NCBI GenBank assembly: GCA_000733355.1
Contig: JNVV01000060.1
Coordinates: 145,396 to 165,014 of the forward strand
DNA length: 19,619 nucleotides
DNA from: Falciphora oryzae
Taxonomy: Eukaryota; Ascomycota; Sordariomycetes; Magnaporthales; Magnaporthaceae
Reading direction: 5' to 3'
Part shown: piece after piece, positions 9,401 to 17,096 of the stretch
Layout of the letters: the number at the start of each line of letters is the position of its first letter
Numbering within the stretch: the stretch's first letter is position 1
The notes under the pieces: generated by a model
Database searches by the model: none
What the model saw: the letters and a program-made list of their open reading frames with translations, nothing else
What the model was told of the DNA's origin: nothing
Made by a program: the position numbers and the translations under genes

Positions 9401-10158
9401 CATCAACACCAGAGGCAACTCCCAGGGCCCGGCAGCCGTCGCAGGTGGGAAGGAGTTCTCGAAACGGGCACGAGGCTGTCGCGAAGCTGCTCGTGGAGGC
9501 GGGCGCTAACAAGGAGGCGAAGGCGTGGGAGAAGGACGGGGCCCAGTGGCTGACGCCGCTGCACTGGGCCGCGGCTAACGGGCGCGAGGCGATCGCGAAG
9601 ATGGTCGCCGTGGAGCTGGGCGCCGACAAAGAGGCGAAAGATGAGGCAGGGCGGACGCCGCTTCACTGGGCCGCAGCTAACGGGCACGAGGCGGTCGCGA
9701 GGCTGCTGGCCGTGGAGCTGGGCGCCGATAAGGAGGCGAAGGATAAGGCAGGGAGGACGCCGCTTCACTGGGCCGCGGCTAACGGGCACGAGGCGGTCGC
9801 GAGGCTGCTGGCCGTGGAGCTGGGCGCCGATAAGGAGGCGAAGGGGGGCGGTTTCGGGCAAACGCCGCTGCATTGGGCCGCGAGGAACGGGCACGAGGCA
9901 GTCGCGAGGCTGCTGGCCGAGCTGGGCGTCGACAAGGAAGCGAAGGATAAGAACTGGTGCGCGCCGCTACATCTGGCCGCGGAGAACGGGCACGAGTCGG
10001 TCGTGAGGGTACTGGCCGAGCTGGGCGCCGATAAGGAGGCGAAGGACCGCCTCGGGCGCACGCCGCTGCACGTTGCCGCGGACAACGGGCACGAGTCGGT
10101 CGCGAGGCTGCTGAGGACGCCGCGCAGAACGGGCACGAGCCGGTCGCGAGGCTGCTAA
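6404..10158 (+). CDS. Gene B: trypsin-like protease, unknown middle domain, ankyrin repeats
   Basis: Two exons (6404-7742 and 7817-10158) give 1226 aa. The ATG at 6404 is the only in-frame ATG near the frame start. Residues about 160-520 form a chymotrypsin-fold (clan PA) serine protease: His195 in LATGHG, Asp326 in SVDWALLEY, and Ser451 in GGDSGSW, which is restored by splicing. No signal peptide is visible, so a cytosolic role is likely. A charged loop with 11-residue repeats (255-284) sits between His and Asp. Residues about 520-985 are an unrecognised domain with no P-loop; a Gly-rich segment (AIVCGGSFSSLGGF) lies near 870. Residues about 990-1218 are seven ankyrin units marked by TPLHWAAANGHEAVARLL. 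The last unit is cut by a frameshift. Protease plus repeat sensor resembles fungal NLR-like recognition proteins without their NTPase. The target is unknown; gene A is a candidate partner. Confidence 0.85.
7166..7264 (+). repeat. 33-bp tandem repeat in the protease loop of gene B
   Basis: Three diverged 33-bp units encode 11-residue blocks of the form K-x-K-E-x-E-x-G-P-x-D (residues 255-287). They lie between catalytic His195 and Asp326, where chymotrypsin-fold proteases tolerate surface-loop insertions. The unit preserves the frame, so length variation between alleles would be tolerated. Confidence 0.8.
7743..7816 (+). other. Intron of gene B, placed just before the catalytic Ser motif
   Basis: The 74-nt intron starts GTATGT and ends TAG, with a CTGAC branch site at about 7799-7804. 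It is a phase 1 intron: G at 7742 plus AG at 7817-7818 gives Glu447. Without splicing, the frame hits TGA at 7748-7750 and loses the GDSGS motif. With splicing, the two long frames join into one protease domain. Other AG choices nearby do not keep the frame. Confidence 0.9.
9655..9858 (+). repeat. Two near-identical 102-bp ankyrin-coding repeats
   Basis: 9655-9756 and 9757-9858 are tandem 34-residue ankyrin units that stay almost identical at the DNA level through most of their length. Neighbouring units are more diverged and some are 33 residues. Such high internal identity is typical of repeat arrays that expand, contract or convert. Confidence 0.9.
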
Positions 10159-10220
10159 GGACGCCGCTGCACCGGGCCGCGGCGAAAGGCCGCGTGGCCG
10201 TCGCGAGCTTTTTTAAATAA
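10119..10220 (+). pseudogene. Displaced C terminus of gene B after a small out-of-frame deletion
   Basis: At about 10119 gene B leaves its ankyrin frame and ends at 10158 with an Arg-rich nonsense tail. Another frame continues the ankyrin pattern: QNGHEPVARLLRTPLHRAA, then VAVASFFK and TAA at 10218-10220. Compared with sister units (ACGCCGCTGCACTGGGCCGC), a 13-bp loss between two GCCG copies explains the shift. The last units had also already shrunk to LLRTP, missing 14 residues. The ancestral protein therefore probably ended at 10220. Confidence 0.75.
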
Positions 10221-10950
10221 CGATTATACCACCCCCCCACCTACCACCTACTACCTACCTTTATTTATATACTTAAAACGTAGCAAATGGACGGTTTAAA
10301 AAATATTATTTAATTAATATTAAATGGTGGAGCTCCGTGTGGCAATTTTACGAGGTGCTTTTTTAGATTTATAACGTTTTAAATTTCATTTTCACGAGTT
10401 AGCCCTCGCGTTTAAATATCGCTTTCGCCCAGTTAATAGTAGCTAAAAAATAATAATCGAAGGGGTATTTACTATAAAGATGTAAGCGGATTTAACAACT
10501 GTTAGCAGCAATTTGTATTAACCGTGCATTTGTTAATACCTAGTACCTGCAAACTAATTGAACAATTTTCCACTCCGTCGGCCGTTAGCGGGTTTTTAAA
10601 CCGCGGTTTTACGCGTAAAACGCCTTTCAAACGCGCAGGGATTAATTTCGAACGCTGTTTTTGTTAAAAGGGCAGCCAGAGGTCGCACGACGGGCAAAGG
10701 CATTAGCACGGGGAATCCGGATAGCCAGGGACTCCGCGGCAAAGAGGCCCCGCCTCTCTAACACGGAGGGTCCGGCACGGGGATCACCAGTTATGCACGG
10801 AGGCGGTGCGAGTTACGAATTAAAGCCCGGCACCGGGGTTTGCCTTGTACTGCCGCACCCCGCGGCCTCCGTAAATGGGATATATTTATCTAAAAGGCTC
10901 GCACGAGGAGCCTTTCCGTTGTGTTTAAAAAATAGACGATTTTGGATATA
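10221..10950. other. AT-rich spacer, no confident gene
   Basis: 10221-10650 is strongly AT-rich and TpA-rich with stops in all frames, as in RIP-affected fungal DNA. 10661-10945 is less AT-rich and open on the plus strand (basic residues such as RRAKALARGIRIARDSAAKR), but it starts from TTG, matches nothing I know, and is best treated as a relic. The spacer supplies the 3' flank of gene B and ends at the TA (10949-10950) next to transposon copy 1. Confidence 0.55.
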
Positions 10951-11757
10951 ACGTAGTTCACAAGCGAATGCCACACACAAACGAATGCCACACCCACACC
11001 CGACTTCCATTTTATCGACGCGCATACCAACCCAACAACGCTAGAAATCCATTCAAACTATTCGGAACTGTATACATCGGACATTTCTACTTCTTCCTAA
11101 TAAATGCGCGCATTGTGTCCGGTTTTGCCGCAGGTGCCACATCGCCGACGAATCGTCGTCGCCCTCCTTTTTTAACCCCCATAATCGCGCATTTCTTACT
11201 GTAACTATCCATCCAGCTCCTACTGGTCCAAAACATTTCGTACCTCGTCAATAGTAAATAACCCTCCAAATCGGACACGTGTTTTTTTAACCCTCCGGCG
11301 TTTGCTTAGTGCTTCGTTCGCCTTTCGTAACTTAAAGCACTTTTTTTCCAAAAGGTTAACCCGATGCATAATTACCTTAGCCCCTTTCGCAAACTGGTCT
11401 ACAACTGCTAGCATAAATGTCGGAAAGCTGCTTTAATGATTAAAGATTCGAATTTTAATATGTTCGGATTGCGAAATTGCTTTACTAATTGTCCGGGGCG
11501 TTTTAAAGGTTTAAGGTTCGGGGTCGTTTAAAAGCGTCTTCGGAGGAGTTAAAATCCGTAGCCTTACATCCAGCTTTTCTAAAACCAAATCCGAATTGAA
11601 AGGAGCAAAGCCAGCCTTTTAAAAGCTTCTTTGGATATTTTTTTTAGTTATAAAATTAAAAAATGCCAGTTTAAACGCCGAAAGGAACTCGACCTTAGTT
11701 ACGTAATTAACGTACGACTTTATTAAATCCTCGATTTATCAACTGTACGCTTTTTTT

Positions 11758-11770
11758 ATTAGGCTAAAGC
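11758..11770. repeat. SINE target-site duplication, left
   Basis: ATTAGGCTAAAGC, identical to 12601-12613, directly abuts the tRNA-like head. Confidence 0.9.
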
Positions 11771-11846
11771 GCCCTCGTGGTGCAGTGGTTCAGCACTAGG
11801 TGGTCCTCTTCGGAGGGCGCAGGTTCGATTCCTGCCGAGGGCACCA
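11771..11846 (+). ncRNA. tRNA-like SINE head with encoded CCA and no anticodon loop
   Basis: It has a perfect 7-bp acceptor stem (GCCCTCG/CGAGGGC), a 4-bp D stem (GTGC/GCAC), and a 5-bp T stem (GCAGG/CCTGC) with loop TTCGATT, then A and an encoded CCA. The A box is TGGTGCAGTGGT at 11778 and the B box GGTTCGATTCC at 11822. In place of the anticodon arm there is a 6-bp stem (GTCCTC/GAGGGC) closed by a TTCG tetraloop, so it cannot decode. A T5 tract at 11851-11855 could act as a pol III terminator. It is read as a SINE promoter rather than a host tRNA gene. Confidence 0.85.
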
Positions 11847-11885
11847 GGTCTTTTTGTGTTTCGCGCGAACGTGCACAAAAAGGCC
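11847..11885 (+). terminator. Hairpin with T5/A5 arms after the tRNA-like head
   Basis: GGTCTTTTTGTG (11847-11858) pairs with CACAAAAAGGCC (11874-11885), with one G-T pair. The T5 run is also a minimal pol III stop, so full-length SINE transcripts would need readthrough. Role inferred. Confidence 0.5.
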
Positions 11886-12354
11886 TCGAACTACCCCGAC
11901 GTCCCACGTGACGAACCCACAAAGGAAGCCCCACAGACAACAACCCTTATCAACTATCGACGAACCCACAAACCCGCATCGAAGGAAAAAGCCACTCGTT
12001 AGGCTTGCATCACGGGGTCTCTTCCCCGAACCGTGCCCGCACCCCTAGATTGGTCACCTAGGAGGCGTGCGTGCACGTGGGAAACAAAAGAACAAACAAG
12101 CACGAGGATAAACCGGACTGGTCCACCGGGATAAGCTGCACCGATATCGAAGCGAGGTTAAACCGAAGATACCAATTCCGATAAAAGAGATAACGCCTGA
12201 TAACAGAGTGGGACGGACAGAAGATGGCATTTAACGAAGGGAACAAAGGGTACGCCGCGACGAGGCGGCGGGCTCTATGCAGGAGACAAGGGGCTAGCTA
12301 GCGAGCCCCGGCTTGGATGGAGTGGAACCCACTGGATTTGGACCTCGTTAATAG

Positions 12355-12395
12355 GCACGCTCGTGGTCGTGCAGGGTGCACGCTCGTGTTCGTGC
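12355..12395 (+). repeat. 18-bp direct repeat in the SINE body
   Basis: GCACGCTCGTGGTCGTGC (12355-12372) and GCACGCTCGTGTTCGTGC (12378-12395) differ at one base and are spaced 23 bp apart. Function unknown. Confidence 0.75.
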
Positions 12396-12600
12396 TTGTT
12401 TAATTACTAATGTTCTTAGATAGTTACAAGGAACTAGCACACGAAGCGGACTCGCAGCGAAGTTGTTGATAGGAGAGTTTCACCCGACCTTATTCAACGA
12501 TCTGTCGGATCGGAGGCACGGTTTGTATCCTACTAGCTACCCCGAACAGAAGATACTCCCTATGGCCTATAGAGGTCGAACAGGGTAAATAAATCTATAT

Positions 12601-12613
12601 ATTAGGCTAAAGC
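12601..12613. repeat. SINE target-site duplication, right
   Basis: ATTAGGCTAAAGC, identical to 11758-11770. After it the transposon copy 1 sequence resumes in register with copy 3. Confidence 0.9.
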
Positions 12614-12997
12614 ACCTAACGTCAAGCGGCTAAAAGAAATAAAACGAATACGGAAGCATGTAAAGCGTAATAATATTATATTTTTTTTAGCAATAAAGCT
12701 CGAAATCCGTTAAATAGTAGCTTTCGTAGCCGTTTAGCATTAACAAACGATATAACCTCGTAGAATAAACTGCAATGTGTTTATCGAAATGCCGGATCCA
12801 TTCCAAGCCGAGTTCGTTCGTAGTCCACCCGTTGGAATTTGTTGCAATAACCTAATTGCGTAAGAAGTCGGTTTCCGAATACCAATTAGCTAAATGGTAC
12901 TGCCTTTTAACGATAACGTGGTCCATCACCGAGTGGATCACCGACACGCGTTTACGCGTCAATTGAACTTCATCCACGAATATTTCCACAACGAACA

Positions 12998-14637
12998 ATG
13001 GCAAACACAAGCGACGAAAGCAGGGTCATTTTGGCCCTTCATGCCATCAATTCGGATCCAAAATTGAGCGTCCGGGGTGCCGCCAAAATCTACGCGGTCA
13101 ACTATTCGACTCTCGTCCAGCGCAAAAGCGGCCAACCTGCTCGACGTGACAGCGAGCCCAACTCTCGGAAATTAACGGAATCCGAAAAGGAGGCGTTTGT
13201 CAAATACATACTTGAGCTGGATTCTCGCGCGTTTCCTCCCCGGCCTTCTGGTGTTAAAGGTATGGCCAACCGACTGCTCGCCGAACGCGACGCGGGCACC
13301 GTCGGCAAGTGCTAGGTTGAGAGGTTCGTCAAACGCCGCGCAAAGCTCGGCACGCGTTGGATTCGAAAGTACGATTACCAAAAGGCTAAATGCGAAGATC
13401 CCAAGCTCGTTTTTGCCTGGTTCAACCTTATGCGGAATACTGTAGCCAAATATAGCATCCTGGATAACGACATTTACAATTTCAACGAAACCGGCTTCCT
13501 TATAGGCATAATCGCGGCCGTTATAGTTATTACAATATCGGAAGGCCGTAGCAAAGCAAAGCTGGTTTAGCCTGGCAACCGGGAATGGGCTACAATCATT
13601 TAAAGGGTTAATTGTTGCGGTTAGGCGATCCCCCTTTTTATTATCGTTAAAAGGCAGTACCACCTAGCCAATTGGTATTCGGAAACCAACCTCCCACGTA
13701 ATTAGGTTATCGCAATTAGTTTTAATAGATGGATTACGAACGAACTCGGCTTGGAATGGATCCAGCATTTCGATAAACACATTATATCGCGCACGAAAGG
13801 CATACATCGTTTGTTAATGCTAAACGGACACGAAAGCCACCACTTAACGGATTTTAAATTCTACTGCTAAAAACATAACATTATTACGCTTTGCATACCT
13901 CCGTATTCGTTTTACTTCTTTTAACCGTTTGACGTTAGGTATTTTAGCCCAATAAAAAAAGCGTACGGTTAACAAATTGAAAACTTAATGAGGTCGCACG
14001 TTAACTACGTAACCAAGGTTAAATTCCTTTCGGCGTTTAAAGCGGCATTTTTCGCTTTTATAACTAAAAAAACATTTAAAAAGGCTTCCGAAAGGCTGGC
14101 TTTGCTCCTTTCAATCCGGATTCGGTTTTGGAAAAGCTGGATGTGAAGTTACGGACTCCAACTCCCCCAAGGACGCCCCTAAACGACCCCGAACCTTAAA
14201 CTTCCAAAACGCCCCGGACAGCCAAAAAAGCAACTTCGCAATCCGAACATATCAAAACTCGGATTTCCAATCACCAAAGCAGCTTTCCAACTCCTATTTA
14301 TACGGCTGTGGACCAAATTGCAAAGGGGGCGAAAGCGATAATGCATAAAGTGGCCCTTTTCCGAGCCGAAATGTCCACGTTTAAAAAGGCGAACGAGGCA
14401 TTAAGCAAACGCCGGAGGGCCAAAAAAACACGTGTCCGATTTGGAGGGTCACTTACCATCGACAAGGTACGAAATGTTTTAAACCAACAGGAGCTGGATG
14501 GATAGCTATAGCAAAAAATGCGCGATTATAGGGGTTAAAAAAGGAAAGCGACGACAACTCGTCGGCGATATGGCACGTGCGGCAAAACCGGATACAATGC
14601 GCGCACCTGTTAGAAAGAAGTAGAAATGTTTAATGTA
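12998..14637 (+). pseudogene. Pogo-family transposase of copy 2, inactivated
   Basis: From the ATG at 12998: an N-terminal helix-turn-helix of the psq/CENP-B type (ESRVILALHAINSDPKLSVR), a Tc5/CENP-B-like second DNA-binding part (PPRPSGVKGMANRLLAERDA), then the DDE domain. A TAG at 13313-13315 replaces the Trp codon seen in copy 3, and many further stops follow. A one-base loss in the A run at about 14065-14071 shifts the frame. Both the first catalytic position (NFNETGF, normally FDETG) and the second (NGHES, normally DGHES) read Asn instead of Asp. The last codons lie beyond element X at 19455-19466. C-to-T and G-to-A changes dominate, as in RIP. Confidence 0.85.
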
Positions 14638-14799
14638 ACGTAATCCACAAGCGAATCGATCACACAAGCGAGTCGATCACTTGAAAATCCCATATTAAAC
14701 GCGGTTTTCGACACCCCTGTTAAATCGACCAATTTTAATCCAAATTCGATGCAATTTTATATGCGAGTTTATAATTATACAGTCGATTTATTGTAATTA
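14638..14799. repeat. Left terminal inverted repeat of element X (outer 162 bp)
   Basis: It matches the reverse complement of 19291-19452 with only a few transitions. The cap ACGTAATCC (14638-14646) is followed by 17-bp repeats at 14647-14663 and 14664-14680 that differ at one base. Copy 3 is inserted at its TA (14798-14799); the last 15 bp of the repeat are at 16663-16677. Confidence 0.9.
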
Positions 14800-16660
14800 A
14801 CGTGGTTCATCACCGAGTGGGTCATATCAGCGAATGGGTCACGACACCCCGACCTTTGGACAATTAACTCGCATGCCAACCCAACAACGCCAGCAATCCA
14901 TTCAAACTATTCGGAACTGTATACATTAGACATTTCTACTTCCTCCTGACAGGTGCGCGCGTTATGTCCGGTCTTGCCGCACGTGCCACATCGCCGACGA
15001 GTTGTCGTCGCCCTCCTTTTTTAACCCTTATGGTCGCGCATTTTTTGCTATAGCTGGTTATTTAACTCCTGCTGGTCTAGAACATTTCGTACTTCGTCGA
15101 TAGTAAGTGACCTTCCAAATCGGACACGTGTTTTTTTGGCCTTTCGGCGTTTGCTTAGTGCTTCGTTCGCCTTTTGAAGCGTAGATACTTCGGCTCGGAG
15201 AAGGGCCACCTCGTGCATTATCGCTTTCGTCCCTTTTGCAATTTGGTCCACAGCCGCTAGCATAGGTGTTGGAGAGCTGCCTTGGTGATTGGTGATTTGA
15301 GTTTTAATATGTTCGGATTGCGCAGTTGCTTTTTTGGCTGTCCGGGGCGTTTTGGAAGTCCAAGGTTCGGGGTTGTTTAAAGGCGTCCTTAGGGGAGTTG
15401 GAGTCCGTAACCTCACATCCAGCTTTTTTAGAACCGAATCCGGATTAAAAGGAGCAAAGCCAGCCCTTCGAAAGCCTCTTCAGATGTTTCTTTCGGTTAT
15501 GGAGTTAAAAAATGCCGCTTTAAACGCAGAAAGGAATTCGACCTTAGTTACGTAGTTAACGTGCGACCTTATTAAGTTTTCGATTTGTCGACCGTACGCC
15601 CGCTTTATTGGGCCGAAGCACCTAACGTCAAGCGGCTGAAGGAAGTGAAACGAATACGGAGGCATGCAAAGCGTAATGATGTTGTGTTCCTGGCAGTAGA
15701 GCTCGAAATCCGTCGAGTGGTGGCTTTCGTGTCCGTCCAGCACTAATAAACGATAGGGGCCCTTCGTACGCGACGCAGTGTGTTTGTCGAAATGCTGAAT
15801 CCATTCCAAGCCGAGCTCGTTCGTAGTCCACCCGTTGGAATTTGTTGCGATAACCCAATTGCGTGGGAGGTCGGTTTCCGAATACCAATTGGCTAGGTGG
15901 TATTGCCTTTTAACGATGATGAAAGGGGGGATCGCCTAACCGTAATAGTTAACCCTTTGGATAATTGTAGCCCATTCCCGGTTGCTAGGCTAAACCAGCT
16001 TTGCTTTGCCACGGCCTTCCGATGTTGTAATAACCATAACGGCGGCGATTATGCCTATAAGGAAGCTGGTTTCGTTGAAGTTGTAAATGTCGTTATTTAA
16101 GATGCCATATTTGGCTACAGTGTTCCGCATAAGGTCGAATTACGCGGAAACGAGCTTGGGATTTTCGCATTTGGCCCTTTGGTAGTTGTACTTTCGAATC
16201 CAGCGCGTGCCGAGCTTTGCGCGGCGTTTGACGAACCTTTCGACCCAGCATTTGCCGATAGTGCCCGCGTTGCGTTCGGCGAGCAGTCGGTTGGCCATAG
16301 CTTCAATACCAGAAGGCCGGGGAGGAAATGCGCGAGAATCCAGCTTGAGTATGTATTTAACAAGCGCCTCCTTTTCGGATTCCGTCAATTTCCGAGAGTT
16401 GGGCATGCTGTCGGGTCGAGCAGGTTGGCCGCGCTTTCGACGCTGCAAAGTCGAGTTCGCGACCTCGTAAATTTTTGCAGCCTCCCGCACACTCAATTTT
16501 GAGTTGGATTGCAAAGCCCGAAGGGCAAGAATTACCCGGCTTTCGTCGTTTTCCGTTGGCATTGTTGTTGGTGGAGGAATTGGTCGCGAAAGAAGAAGTG
16601 TCGCGTGGTCGCGTGTTTTGACCTATTCGCTGATATGACCCACTCGGTGATGAACTACGT
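14800..16660 (-). mobile_element. Pogo-type transposon copy 3, full length 1861 bp
   Basis: Both ends are intact. The 42-bp termini at 14800-14841 and 16619-16660 are inverted repeats with two mismatches. TA duplications flank it at 14798-14799 and 16661-16662, inside the left terminus of element X. Each end has a 9-bp cap (ACGTGGTTC or ACGTAGTTC) followed by two 17-bp repeats. One transposase gene fills the minus strand. It is the least decayed pogo copy in the window. Confidence 0.92.
14907..16562 (-). pseudogene. Pogo-family transposase of copy 3, six stops, no frameshift
   Basis: From the ATG at 16560-16562 one frame of 551 codons runs to the TAG at 14907-14909. It shows the psq/CENP-B helix-turn-helix (about residues 5-60), a second CENP-B-like DNA-binding part (about 75-125), the DDE domain, a basic segment (SKRRKAKKTRVRFG) and a C-terminal CX2CX4HX4C zinc knuckle (CGTCGKTGHNARTC). 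Six in-frame stops (at 16142, 15992, 15938, 15482, 15050 and 15023, first base) can be read as C-to-T or G-to-A changes. The second and third catalytic Asp remain (LVLDGHES, QPLDVRCFGP), but the first reads Asn (NFNETSF). Length and domain order match intact fungal pogo transposases. Inactive as it stands. Confidence 0.9.
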
Positions 16661-16840
16661 TATTTTAAATTTTATAATATTAAATTAGGTTTAGTATTAG
16701 AAAAAACCGTTTTTACAGGGATTATTTTAACGCGTTTTTTTATATTTCACCCGGGTTAGGGTTATTATTAATATTGGGAGGTCAAATCGGGGATTTGCAG
16801 CGCAGTCACAGTGGCCAGCAGGGTCTCGGTTAGTTGGATT

Positions 16841-16880
16841 GGGCCCTGACAGGCGCTATAAATAGCGCTGTCGGGGCCCC
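16841..16880. promoter_or_regulatory. GC-rich palindrome with a TATA box at its centre
   Basis: The left arm GGGCCCTGACAGGCGCTAT and right arm ATAGCGCTGTCGGGGCCC pair with one bulge and one G-T pair. The centre reads CTATAAATAG, a TATA-box match readable on one strand. The same 40 bp is conserved in the inverted copy at 93-132. Promoter activity is inferred. Confidence 0.55.
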
Positions 16881-17079
16881 AAGCTTAGTGGGTGGAACAG
16901 GCTTGTATTGCAGGTGAGGGGCGCCAACAATCGCTTCCCTCATATACCCACCGACATCGATCCCGCGGGTTCTCCGCCGTGGGGGCTTCCGGTGCCGCAA
17001 GCGATTTTCCGAAAAATTATTTTGTATGGGGTTTCCAAAAAATCGACCCACGACCACCAAACCCATCTCCGCGTTGAGC

Positions 17080-17094
17080 CTCCAATTCTGACTT
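17080..17094. repeat. LINE target-site duplication, left
   Basis: CTCCAATTCTGACTT, identical to 18963-18977. The first two bases may instead be chance overlap with the LINE CT tail, so 13-15 bp are supported. Confidence 0.85.
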
Positions 17095-17096
17095 TA

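Larger units (their letters stand above)
11771..12600 (+). mobile_element. tRNA-headed SINE, 830 bp
   Basis: The insertion is flanked by a perfect 13-bp target duplication, ATTAGGCTAAAGC, at 11758-11770 and 12601-12613. The empty target is visible in copy 3 near 15607. It opens with a tRNA-like head (11771-11846) with pol III A and B boxes, continues with about 750 bp of unrelated body without a long frame, and ends in an AT-rich tail (AAATAAATCTATAT). The variable-length duplication downstream of a T-rich flank (TTTTTTT/A) fits LINE-type target-primed insertion. Fungal SINEs of 0.5-0.9 kb are known (for example Foxy in Fusarium). The family is not identified. Confidence 0.85.
10980..12913 (-). 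pseudogene. Transposase remnant of copy 1 (C-terminal half)
   Basis: Minus-strand fragments match the C-terminal half of the copy 3 transposase. They include the DDE domain tail, the basic KRRRVKKTRVRFGG segment (inside 11220-11414) and a zinc-knuckle relic CGTCGKTGHNAR near 11110-11150 whose last Cys is replaced by Tyr. Stops and an 830-bp SINE interrupt it. It cannot make an active transposase. Confidence 0.8.
10951..12915 (-). mobile_element. Pogo-type transposon copy 1, decayed, interrupted twice
   Basis: The element begins after a TA with ACGTAGTTC and two 17-bp direct repeats (ACAAGCGAATGCCACAC at 10960 and ACAAACGAATGCCACAC at 10977). Its body aligns with the 3' half of copy 3 (zinc knuckle, basic segment, end of the DDE domain) on the minus strand. 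It is split at 11771-12600 by a SINE, and at 12914-12915 by copy 2 inserted at a TA. The remaining 5' half of copy 1 is not found after copy 2 within the window. Many TpA changes and stops show heavy decay. Confidence 0.85.
16678..17094 (+). other. Interior of element X, left part
   Basis: 16678-16764 is AT-rich. From about 16765 the sequence is GC-rich and matches the reverse complement of 1-207. It includes the palindrome at 16841-16880. No frame is convincing as a gene. It continues after the LINE at 18978, and could be a captured host promoter or an older repeat. Confidence 0.6.

Noticed and set aside
11771..11846. Functional host tRNA gene
   Set aside because: The anticodon arm is replaced by a UUCG hairpin, and the unit begins exactly at a 13-bp target duplication, so it is a SINE head.
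12355..12395. CRISPR-like array
   Set aside because: Only two repeats with a 5-bp gap, inside a eukaryotic SINE.
16750..16765. Telomere-like TTAGGG sequence
   Set aside because: There is a single unit only; chance occurrence.
16765..17094. LINE 5' untranslated region and ORF1
   Set aside because: The 15-bp target duplication begins at 17080, so this DNA is outside the LINE and belongs to the interior of element X.
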